Assembly: GCA_038373885.1 (NCBI GenBank)
Contig: JAWZYV010012538.1
Span: 186,001 to 250,000 of the forward strand
Reading direction: 5' to 3'
Source: Cheiracanthium punctorium
Taxonomy: Eukaryota > Arthropoda > Arachnida > Araneae > Cheiracanthiidae
Length of the DNA stretch: 64,000 nucleotides
Shown here: piece by piece, positions 34,139 to 43,604 of the stretch
Layout of the letters: every line of letters starts with the position of its first letter
How positions within the stretch are numbered: position 1 is the stretch's first letter
Made by a program: the position numbers and the translations under genes
Notes under the pieces: generated by a model
Told to the model about the DNA's origin: nothing
Databases searched by the model: none
Seen by the model: only the letters and a program-made list of their open reading frames with translations

Positions 34139-35443
34139 CTTAACACCCTTGACACAGCATTCTTGTCATACCACAATTTTCTTTTTCCTTGCTTTTCGGT
34201 CATTCGTTCTGCCGAAAACTGCTGCCATTTTTTCAACCTATTTATCAGGCTCAAAATATAGTCTACAACATTTGGGTCTGACTCATCCGGCTCTAGCCAA
34301 TTTTTAAATATCAGAGTCGGTGGGGGGCGCAAATTCCTTCCGTGGACCAATTCCGCAGGACTAAACCTTGTGCTCTCATGCGTCACCGTTCGAAGCGCAA
34401 ATAAAGACGGAGGCAAATGATGCTCCCCGTCCTCCACTGTCTTTAAACGTATAAATTTCGAAATTCTCTGAACCAAAGAGTGAATTTTCTCAGCTGAATC
34501 GCTTAGTGGGGGGCACACCGAACTGTGGATGACGCGCATCCTGAACCCGTTAAGAAATTCTGAATTCAAAATACTAGCAACAAAATTCCCCAAGTCACTT
34601 AGGACTTCTTTAGGAAAGCCCCTCCGTAAGAACACGGTATTTAACTCAGTCCCAACATTCACTGACGTAATTTCCTGAATATCCCTAGCTTCCGGGTTAC
34701 TGATTAGACAAATATAGCTTAGGATGTATTTGTTATGTTTAGTACCCATCGGTAAGGGACCCACAGAAATCAATGTCAGTTTTACAGAAAATCTCTGAAA
34801 CGACCGGAACTAATTTCATTGGAGCTTTTTTCTTGTCGTTATTTATACCGACTTTCTGACATTCCAAACAAGACCTCACAAATGCTTCAAGTTCCGGATA
34901 ACATCGTGGCTCGAAAAATTGACGCAACCTATCCTTGGGTTTAGTAAATCCCAAAAGACCTGCTATGTCTTCGTGACCTAGCTCTTTAATTTTCTCCCGG
35001 TTCTTTTGAGAATCACGAAGCCGAAATTTGTCCTCTCCCCACTTTAAATCTATCACCCGCACTAGTTTTCCTGTCAAAACTTTCAATTCTGCACCTTTCT
35101 GGGCTTGGTCCACTACAGGATTAAGAACTTCACAACTTCTTTGCTCTACTCCAAAATCAGGAGAAGACACAATAGCTAGACTGCTTTCTTGCTTAGGCTC
35201 TGTGGGGGGGGAATTTCACTCTCTTGTCCATCGATTCCTGAAGTAAGCCTGTCACCGAATAGTGATCCGCTCCCTCGGGACTAAGCTCCTTTCTTCTCTT
35301 AAGACTTTCCCGTTTCGCCTTGCTTCTCGTGATTGCGGTTATGAGATTTGACTTATTACCATTGTTAACTACTAGTTGAGCGGTTTTATTACCTAATAAA
35401 TAATAACCTTGATCCAAATCATCAGTTTTTACCGCGACTTCAG
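34090..35443 (-). pseudogene. integrase (HHCC and DDE core) of the nested gypsy element
   Basis: After a linker (AITRSKAKRESLKRR) and a frame slip in a C-run near 35206, the zinc-binding region appears as ELGHEDIAGLLGFTKPKDRL and SCLECQKVG. The second His of HHCC is Leu. The DDE core follows: first Asp in KTDID (~34780), a frame change, VGPLPMGTKHNKYILSYICL, second Asp in VLSDLGNF, and a Glu in SAEKIHSLV. It contributes no functional enzyme. Confidence 0.83.
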
Positions 35444-36757
35444 TTAGACTTTGCCAAACTCGCCCTCTAGAGCGACCCTTGCTAGAGCCAAACACCTGCA
35501 CTCCCTGTCTAAAGGTTGTCTAACCCAGATCACTTCTCCTGTAAAGTCCTCCGACTTAACCCAACCTTTAGCACACACATCGATTCCACTCCTGCTATCA
35601 CGTAAGCAGTCCCGTTCTATACCATTTACCTTAACCTTGCTCGTAACCGGCGTAAAACACTCGCTCAATACATTAAGGTTGTTAACAACTTCACTTCGCC
35701 TTTTTGCCAACTGGGGACACACTGGCCTAATATGACCTTCTTCAGAACAATGAAAACATACTACCTGTTTTCTTTTGTCAAAACACTTATTCTCTGGTAC
35801 AGTAGTTTCACTTTTCCGAAACTCTCTGTCCATAAGTTTTTCTTCCCCGACTCTTGAGTCCCTCTTTTCCTTACCGAACTTGCCCTTTCTTTCCCATGTT
35901 CTTTCGTCTTTCTTTCTATAGTTTCGCCGTACATTCTCAAAATGGTCAAGTTTCTCAGCCAAAACGGACGCTTTCTTAAACTCTTCCCACTGATCTAAAT
36001 ACTGCTCTCTGGCCTCTACTGGGGCTCTCTTTTTTAGTTGTTCTAACAACATTAATTCTTTTAATGCGTCAAAATCCGTTATCCCGGCCGATTCTAACCA
36101 GCTATTCAAATACCCTTTTAATTCGTATACAAGATCTGACCACAAAGCCCCGACCTTTCTTCCGTGCTCTACGAATTTCGTCTTAAGGGCTACCGAGCTA
36201 AGTCTGAATCTTTTTAGCAACAATTTTTTGATGTGAGAAAAGTCGTCGCTAACCTCCGCCGGCTCCTTCACAATAATTTCCGAGACATCCGCAGGTAATA
36301 AGGGAATCAATTGGGATACTCACATATTTCCGGGTACTTTTTCTTTACCCGCCTGACGCTCAAAAATCATAAAAAATAGGGCGATGTCCAACACCTTGGG
36401 ATCGAATTTGGGGACTAAATCTTTCAAACTGACGCGCCTCGTAGTTTCCTCGCTAATCACCGTGCTTATTGAGCTTAAACTCGCGCTCTCAGCTGAATTA
36501 CAAATTTTCAGTTTTTCAAGTTCATATGCGCGCTCTGCGGCTTTATCCATTCTCTCCTGCTCTTCTTATTTATCTAGCCGCGCTTGCTCTGCTAATTTAT
36601 CTAGCCGCGCTTGCTCTGCCTGTTTATCGTCATAATCCGGAGATCCTTCTATAGCCCGAATAATGTTTTTCACAATATCTGAGTCGGATACCTCCACTTC
36701 AAATTCTGCTGCTAAGAGTAGCAGAATGTGCTTCTTTTGTTTTTTCATTAACGCCAT
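35444..36757 (-). pseudogene. gag and protease of the nested gypsy element
   Basis: One frame from MALMKKQKK (36757) to 35444, broken by TAA at 36566-36568 and TGA at 36320-36322. The N-terminal part has an ARLDK(L)AEQ tandem peptide repeat. Next comes a gag capsid-like domain (LKELMLLEQLKKRAP, then EQYLDQWEEFKKA), then one CCHC knuckle, CFHCSEEGHIRPVC. The protease motif reads LRDSRSGIDV, where the family has D-S/T-G: the Gly of the active-site triad is replaced by Arg, which should abolish activity. Confidence 0.85.
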
Positions 36758-37180
36758 TCTCAAGTAAATATTATGCCAAAAAAAAGTAGTAGTAACAGTA
36801 ACCAAAACAATACACTTTTCAGAAAACCCCTTAATTCAGTTAACGCAGTGCCCGAAATACCTATTTCCCTTCACTGACAAGAATTAATTTCCCACTGGAT
36901 TCTAAAACTGAGTGGCCCTGTCACTACATACACTTAGTTTATTACAACACTAGATTGACACTTTAGCATAAAACTACTGCAAAATAAAGAAACAAATAAA
37001 AGCTAAGAATTTTTCCCTGAGAACAATTACACATGAATTCAAATTTACAATTCCTACACACATAAGAAACAAATTTTCTAACTCTTTTTAATTATTTAAA
37101 ATACTCATAAACATTGTGCCTCTCGGAGAAAAAACCCGCAAAATAGACTTACCCCTTTGGTCGACATTCTCTCCGAAGTA

Positions 37181-37392
37181 CACCCTCCAAAAAAAGTATT
37201 CGAGCAAGAGAGAAATTTCCTATTTTAGATTTGCGAATAATAATTGAGTTTTTGAAAAACGCACAACTTGATAGAAATATGGAAAGTCATATTTATACAT
37301 AGCTTAATTCATATTCTATGATAAATAATTTTTAATATACGAAACCAACGTCGGAAATTTCTCCCTTGCTCGAATACTTTTTTTGGAGGGTG
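37181..37392. mobile_element. TA-flanked MITE family B, copy 2, in the leader of the nested gypsy
   Basis: Bounded by TA (37179-37180, 37393-37394). Near-identical to 13866-14079. Being inside the nested element makes it the youngest layer of the nest. Confidence 0.88.
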
Positions 37393-37751
37393 TACATCAG
37401 GGACCATACACTGAAGAAACCACAGGAATAATTTCACAAATCTCTATCCCGCAGGACTCTCAATGTTTCCAGGAACTATTCACAGTTCCGTAAGCACAAG
37501 TTGAGTGTTCCAAGTCCGTTTTACCACGTTGCAGTCACAGATCTGGTTCCACATTTCCCAATTCTACGGTAAGTTCAAAGTCACAGATCTAGTTCCACTT
37601 TTTACGATTTTCAGGTAAGTTCAAAGTCACAGATCTAGATTATCATTTCTCACTTCACGAAAATATGTCTCGAGTTATCTGTTCGATGGTTTATGAAGAA
37701 AAAACCAACATCCGAACCGCTGCAACCAGAAATAATATTAGTCTATTTAGC

Positions 37752-38155
37752 TGTGGCGTTTTGGACTCGCCACAAGTGCCAAAACAAGAAACATATACTA
37801 AAATTGACGAGACTCGAGACAGGAGGTGAGTTTTTGAAGGTTGATTATTAAATACACATTTATGTACAAACACTGGCTGCATTCTGCATACTTAAATACA
37901 AGCAACAGCTTCCGCTGACTGGAATTCGGGAACTCCTTTCCCTCAGAGCCGTTTTCTGTCCGACCTCCTCGAACAGTCTCCAAACCAACTCTGAGGCTCT
38001 CTTCCAGAACCCCGTCTCGGGTTTCCACGCTTCGTGTGGGGTCGGTCGGCAAAATCAAATTACCCCCTTTGCTCTTGGAATGTGCACTGGTCAAGTGTGC
38101 TTTCCGCATCGAGTCCTTTCAGGTACATTTCTGGGGGGAGTAGTAACTTGTCACA
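37752..38155 (-). repeat. 5' LTR of the nested gypsy element
   Basis: 404 bp, about 97% like the 3' LTR. A primer-binding site directly abutting it was not recognised. TGGTTGCAGCGGTTCGG, ~25 nt into the leader, is a weak candidate. Confidence 0.9.
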
Positions 38156-38482
38156 GCCTCTTCATTACCTGAATTAAATGAATGTACTACTTCGAAATCC
38201 GTTTTAATCGATGGAGTAAGAACAGAGGCTTTGATTGATACAGGCGCTGATATTTCTATGATAAAATATACATTTTCTAAGCAAATAAATGCTTCTACTA
38301 ATCATACTTGTGATACTGCTACTATAAGAGGAATCGGTGGATTAGTAAAATCGCTTGGAATTTGTACAGCAAGTGTAACTATCGACAATATAGTCTTGAA
38401 TGATATGAAATTATATATTGTTTCAGATAACATTTTTCCAGGACCTAATTATCATTGGAAAGAATATTATCGATTTCCCTGA
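38156..38482 (+). pseudogene. protease of the outer LTR element
   Basis: Continues the gag frame across the nested insertion. The aspartic-protease motif LIDTGADISMI (about 38231-38263) is intact, with a flap-like IRGIGG downstream. A frame change near 38450 separates it from the following LIIIGKNIIDF block. The partner dimer would act on the Gag-Pol precursor. Confidence 0.8.
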
Positions 38483-38483
38483 T

Positions 38484-39325
38484 TTAGTGATGATCAGAAA
38501 GGAAGGAAAATCAAAGTTGTTATACATAAATCAGCTACCAGGTTTTGATATAGAGAATGGTATTAAGCATACTTTAAACTGTAGTCAAAGACCAGCTGCC
38601 AATGGGCAAGTTGAGAGAATTAACCGCATTCTTTTACCCATGATTTCTTCGAGCATACGAACTGAGTCACAAAAAGATTGGGATAAAGTACTACCCGAAA
38701 TATAGAGATGCATCCATTGGGCTCCTAGCAAATCTACAGGCAAACCACCTTTCGAGTTTTTGTACGGTTATAAGCCTACTAAATTGGATCTATTCCCAAA
38801 GGAATTACTACCAACATCTGATGAATATACAGCACCTGAATTACTTCGCAAAGAAGCACAGGAAAACATTTTGAAAGCTCAAGATAAAATGAAGTTATTT
38901 TTGATAAACGTCATTGTATTGCTGATAAATATTCTGTTGGCGATGTTGTTGTTGTTAAACGGTTACCGGAAGCTACAGGAAATGGTACCAAAACACAAGC
39001 GCGATATCGAGGACCCCTTGTAGTGATGAAAGTACTTCCAGCAGATGTATACCAAGTGACCGATTTCAGAAAAATTGGACACGGACGTTCAAGACGTCGC
39101 TACACCACAACTGCTCATGCATCTCAAATGAAGCTGTTTCATATCACTAATGATGATGAAATAAGTGACAGTACCAGTGAAAAAGATGCCAATGCCAGTG
39201 AAACTCCCAACGTCCCACATATTGTACCAGATACTATTATTTCACAGCAGGATTCAAGCAATGAGAAAAACTTTCGAAAACGAACCAAGAAAATGCCTGT
39301 TTATCTCAAGGATTATGTGCTTTAA
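38484..39325 (+). pseudogene. integrase C-terminal part of the outer LTR element
   Basis: After QLPGFDIE the sequence jumps straight to IKHTLNCSQRPAANGQVERIN, the end of the DDE core that carries the catalytic Glu. The zinc-binding HHCC domain and both Asp are deleted together with RT and RNase H. It continues through KSTGKPPFEFLYGYKPTK, a stop at 38703-38705 and a frame change near 38897, to a C-terminal DNA-binding region with YRGPLVVMKVL. It ends at 39325. Confidence 0.8.
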
Positions 39326-39391
39326 ATGGACTAAGTTGATGAAGTTTTCAAAATTCATGGCCGAGGGCGGCCATTTATTAGGATGGCCGAA

Positions 39392-39560
39392 TGTAAGGAA
39401 ACAGGAAACATGGAATCCCTAGATTATCACGAGACTATAAGTTTGGCAACACATATGACTATTATTCAAAATTGTAATAAAATTAAGTTAGTTCTCGATA
39501 TATTTTTCTACGGCTGTGTTAAAGGAATAAAAGTTCGTTTTGGATCTTGTTGTTATTACA
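39392..39560 (+). repeat. 3' LTR of the outer LTR element
   Basis: Copy of 31323-31488 with an extra TTG near its end. It is preceded by the purine-rich AGGATGGCCGAA. Confidence 0.88.
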
Positions 39561-39712
39561 CCTGTGACCAAGCTTTCCGGAATGAATTTGTTCACCCATT
39601 CCTATCACAAGTGCATTTTCTTTCAGGTTACATTTTTTTGCTTTTCAAAGAATATGATTTACTGCTGGGTACAGCAAAAATTTAAATTAAAATTTGGTGT
39701 GTGATTCTGTGT

Positions 39713-39955
39713 GATTATGGCAACGCTACACTAGAGCTATCTGTCAAGGGTGGGAATGACTTGACAGGAGGACTTTCTAGGGGTTTATAACGCGTATTCA
39801 CGTTACATCTGGAGTTCTGGAGAAGAAACAAAATAACCTTACCAAAATTCCAGACCGTTAGATCGACAGCCGCGCGATGGGACCCGAACCCCCGGACCTT
39901 CACACTTCGGCCATCTAACATTTTTAGTGGCATAACCACTGTGACATAGCGAGGC
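39713..39955 (-). mobile_element. tRNA-derived SINE
   Basis: On the minus strand a tRNA-like head contains an A-box-like region (CACAGTGGTTATGCCACT, about 39925-39942) and a good B box GGTTCGGGTCC (39880-39890), the internal RNA polymerase III promoter. An unrelated body and the tail GTTGCCATAATCACA follow. Related copies: 53115-53322, 25233-25390, and a fragment at 8152-8212. It lies 150 bp past the outer 3' LTR. Confidence 0.8.
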
Positions 39956-41805
39956 AAAATAAAATCTGGATAAAAAAGACACGATTACTTTAATAAATGA
40001 AAATTCTATGCATTAAACTTAAAGATTCTTGCACTTAGACTGGAATGTAAGCAAGCAAATTAACACATAACTAGTTTCATAAATGACCTCATATTTACTC
40101 ATAATGGATTGTTGATACTGCGTACAAATTTTAGCAATCAAAAAATCATTTCATGAAATAAGAAATGCCTTAAAACCCAAAATTGAATAATAAGTTGAGT
40201 AGCATTTACTGTTTGATGATTAAATCCAATTATCTTAGGAAATAAGTCTTAAAGTTTAACATTTCTCTCTTTAATTTCATTCATTTTTCTTTTCAATTAC
40301 CTCCTCATACACTATTAGTTGAAAGTTAAAGAGAATTTGTATTTATTTATTTATTTTGACATGGCGATTTCAAATATTACGTGAAGACATCACTGCATCC
40401 CTTTCGAAACTTGCTCTATATTTTTATGTAGATGACGTCTAAGCCAAGTGTAGAGTAGTATAGTGTAATTAAGGCATCTTTTAATTTTCAAATACAGTAA
40501 AGCATATTTATACGTATTTCAGGGGACAGATCTGAAAAGACGTATAAGTGAAACATTAATAAACAACTTTGATTATTTGTAGTTTAACGCTGCTAATGCA
40601 AATTTATGTGAATATAATAAATGTATGTTTTTTTAAGGTACTAGTAAATTACTTCATATTACTTTTTACTTGAAAACAATATCTAAATAAAAAAATAAAT
40701 CAAAATAAAAGTGAAACAAATCCTACCTTTAATTGGACAATATTTAATGCTGCATAAATTTAGTATTAATCTAATATACATTGAATACCATGAAGTGATT
40801 TTTGTTTAAAAAGTCATTGAATTTAATAAACTACCTATAGTCGCCTGATGTGCTGATTGTCTTTAATTATTAGTTACAGTATTTCGGATTGAACTAAGTT
40901 CATGAAATGTCTTTTTCCCTCGCGGTCTGATAGACAAAGTGAGTTTTAAACTTTCCTTTCTTCAACTTAAATATTTGTAGTTAATTACATTAAAAATTTA
41001 TTATTATAATGTGGTAGTGATTCAGAGTCATTAAGATTTTTTGCTATCAAGCAGTAGATGAATCTGTAGAGCATTGAAAAGAACACCTCTTATTATTTAC
41101 ATTTGATCCAGTGCATTTGATTTAGTTATGTGATAGAGAGGTCATTGCTATAAACATTTTTTGGTTTATCTGTGTTGGTTTCATTTATTAAACAGATACT
41201 CAAGATACATATATACTGGAATAATGAAATCTACTTTAAAATCTATTGAATTTGACTTCAAAGCTTAGGATCGGGCTATTTGCTTACCGGAATGTCATTT
41301 AGCTAAGGAACTACGTTTCAAAGTACTTGCAGAACCCTACCCAATTACTTGCAGAAAGAACCCCCTACAGCTTTTTGCCGTAGGGTAGCGATCCATCATC
41401 TCCCCTCCCGCCAAATAGCGGAGTACGTTGCGGTCATTAGGAAAGATAGTGAGGTCGCAATTTTTGTAGAAATATAGACTCCAAATTTCGTCGTAATTAC
41501 TAATTTATTTATTATTATAACTATTATATCTTTCATTGAAAAAACGGAAAACATTCTGAGCAATGGCAGCTACTTTTTAAAAATCGTGTATCATAATTAG
41601 CAACCATTTTATGGCTGTTCAAACACAAAATTAGTATTTAAATTAGTTCAAACACAAAATTAGTACACAAAACATCGTGTTACTAGCTAGATAGTAGGAA
41701 AAAAATTGAGACTGTATGTTAATAACTATCGCTGTTATGACACAAATAGATTTTCTCATAGAATTACATGGGACTTCGCAGCTTCGTCTTTGCCCTCAGA
41801 GATTC
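39956..41805. other. AT-rich interval without recognised features
   Basis: No coding or repeat signal was recognised. Confidence 0.45.
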
Positions 41806-41810
41806 ACCTT

Positions 41811-42167
41811 AAGCCGGATTCATACTGGCCGTACCGCACCGCTAAGACGCCGCAATGACGTCACGTGGCGGAGCAACACGGCTCCCGCGCATAGATATAG
41901 GAATAGTGAACTATATTCCTATATCTATGCTCCCGCGCGGCGAGCACCGAGGGTTTGCGCAATATCTGGCGAGAACAGATATTCCGCAGCGACCGCAAAG
42001 CTACAGCCAATTACAGAAGAGCTTTTACAGCTACAGCCAATTACAGAAGAGCATTGGTGTATTTACTTGCGGCTCCGCAAGCTCGCCGCGCAGGCAGCCA
42101 ACGGTCCAAAACGGCGAAACAGTACGGATTGGTTGCAGTGCAGCGCGGCAGGTATGAATCCACCTTT
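41811..42167. mobile_element. GC-rich MITE family C, copy 3, inverted and interrupted
   Basis: Reverse-complement of the 23143-23455 and 23477-23784 family: starts AAGCCGGATTCATACTGGCC and ends GGTATGAATCCACCTT, with TA-like flanks. It is interrupted by a 40-bp palindromic insertion with its own duplication (41890-41929). Confidence 0.8.
41890..41929. mobile_element. 40-bp palindromic mini-element with perfect 8-bp TSD
   Basis: CATAGATATAGGAATAG, a short centre, then TATTCCTATATCTATG. CTCCCGCG flanks both sides exactly (41882-41889, 41930-41937). The other two family C copies lack the insert and show one CCGCG(C) target, so the empty site is known. An 8-bp duplication points to hAT mobilisation. 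Confidence 0.85.
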
Positions 42168-42549
42168 AAGCGGAACAAACTGTAATACTTAACGATAGAG
42201 GGTAGCACTACAGATTTGTTAAAAGAGGGAAAAAGTATGCTAAAAGGGGAAAATTTTGAGGGGAAAATCACGTGACGAGGGAGCTTCCATTTCATGGATT
42301 TAAGGACTCGTGTAGCTGCGATGCGAAGACGTGCGGATAGGGGCAGATGGAATCCTAACAGAAAAACTTAGACTTTTCTACCCACAAGTTTGATAGGGGA
42401 AAACACGCGCGCGCGCAGGGAGAAATGCATTAGAAGATGGATTCGTGGGGAAAAGTACTTTGACGTTTTTAAGCAAGGATCGCGCTAATTTATTAATCGT
42501 GCGGTCTGCTCTCTTACTTTTTTTCCCCGTTTTTTTTTTTTTTCTTTTG

Positions 42550-42969
42550 GTTCATACATTTTTTTTTTCATTTTTAAAATAATGGTTACGCTTTTCAACA
42601 TACGTCTCTAACGAGTCTCTTAAAGTTAGTGTACCTTTCTCCTCCTGTGTCAATCGTTGCATTTGGGCAATCGGGAAGCAACACGTTGCGTCTCAGCAGT
42701 ACCAAAAACTCAATATCTTGATGCTGTGTGAAAGACTCAATATATGAAATTACAACGGTAGTTTAAATAATTCTGGCGTCAAGTTTTCTAAGATTATGGT
42801 AATAGTATTTTGAATTTCTCAACCCTGATCGTCGTTGTTTCCCGATTGCCCAAATGCAATGCAACGATTGACACAGAAGGGGAAGGATACACTAACTTCT
42901 TTTAAGAGATTGGTTAGAGACGTATGTTGAAAAGCGTAACCCTTATTTTAAAAATGAAAAAAATGTATG
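42550..42969. mobile_element. foldback element with ~125-bp inverted repeats
   Basis: GTTCATACATTTTTTTT, GGTTACGCTTTTCAACATACG and TTGCATTTGGGCAATCGGGAA on the left are mirrored in complementary order on the right (42838-42969). Flanks are T-rich and no target duplication could be fixed. Confidence 0.75.
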
Positions 42970-43130
42970 AACTTTTTTTAGGAAGTCGTTTGTAATCTCA
43001 TTTATTTCTTTTTACTTATTGACATCCTTTTTAATATAGTGGCCATTGCAATATTAGTTAAAATTATTCTGACCTCTAATCATTATTAAGTCTAAGTTAT
43101 TGTATATAGTAAATTAAAAAGTATTCATTC

Positions 43131-43310
43131 CAGTGGCGTAGGGAGAAATTTTTCATAGAGGGGGGGGGGTTACGACTACAACGATTCATGTATATGTGTA
43201 TATATGTGTGTGTGTGTGTGTGTTGTGCGAGTGTGAAGAAAATATGTTTTGTATGACAAAAAAATTCCTTATCGGGGGGGGGGGTTAACCCCCCTGTAGC
43301 TACGCCACTG
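43131..43310. mobile_element. hAT-like MITE, second copy of the 10588-10756 family
   Basis: Starts CAGTGGCGTAGGGAG and ends GTAGCTACGCCACTG. Flanks ATTCATTC and ATATATTC agree at 6 of 8. The inner sequence (AATTTTTCAT, G-run, GTTACGACTAC, TGTGTG repeat, GTATGACAAAAAAATTCC) parallels the 10588 copy. Confidence 0.85.
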
Positions 43311-43604
43311 ATATATTCATATATATATAAATAATAAATACATTACTTTATGGACAATACCTTACTTTATATGTGAGTAAATACATATATGCACACATAT
43401 ATATGTATTTATTATAAATATATAATAAATATATTTGTAACAATTATTAATTTCAACTACCCTTCCACCCTTCAAAAAAAAAAGAAAAAAACGAGAACAG
43501 ACTGCACAATTAATTGCCCATGCTTAAAAAGGTCTAAGTATACACACATAACATATAATAAATACATTTGTAATAGCAATTGTTCATTTCAATTAAAAAA
43601 AGAA

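Larger units (their letters stand above)
32562..38155 (-). mobile_element. Ty3/gypsy LTR retrotransposon nested in the outer element, 5.6 kb
   Basis: LTRs 37752-38155 (5') and 32562-32967 (3') start TGTGACAAG and end GCCACA on the minus strand. The target duplication GCCT (32558-32561, 38156-38159) lies inside the outer gag-pro frame. The LTRs show roughly ten differences in ~405 bp. Coding order on the minus strand is gag, protease, integrase, then a remnant of RT joined to RNase H. Stops and frame changes in every domain make it non-functional. Confidence 0.92.
31323..39560 (+). mobile_element. internally deleted LTR retrotransposon, host of a nested gypsy element
   Basis: LTRs of 166 bp (31323-31488) and 169 bp (39392-39560) begin TGTAAGGAAACAGG and end TTATTACA. 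They are flanked by CCTG (31319-31322, 39561-39564). Removing the 5.6-kb insertion leaves ~2.64 kb: LTR, gag, protease, the last third of integrase, LTR. Reverse transcriptase, RNase H and the first part of integrase are missing, so the element was already defective. The LTRs differ by about two substitutions and a 3-nt indel. Confidence 0.88.

Noticed and set aside
39713..39955. A functional tRNA gene
   Set aside because: A and B boxes are present but the cloverleaf does not close and the same sequence recurs with a SINE body and tail.
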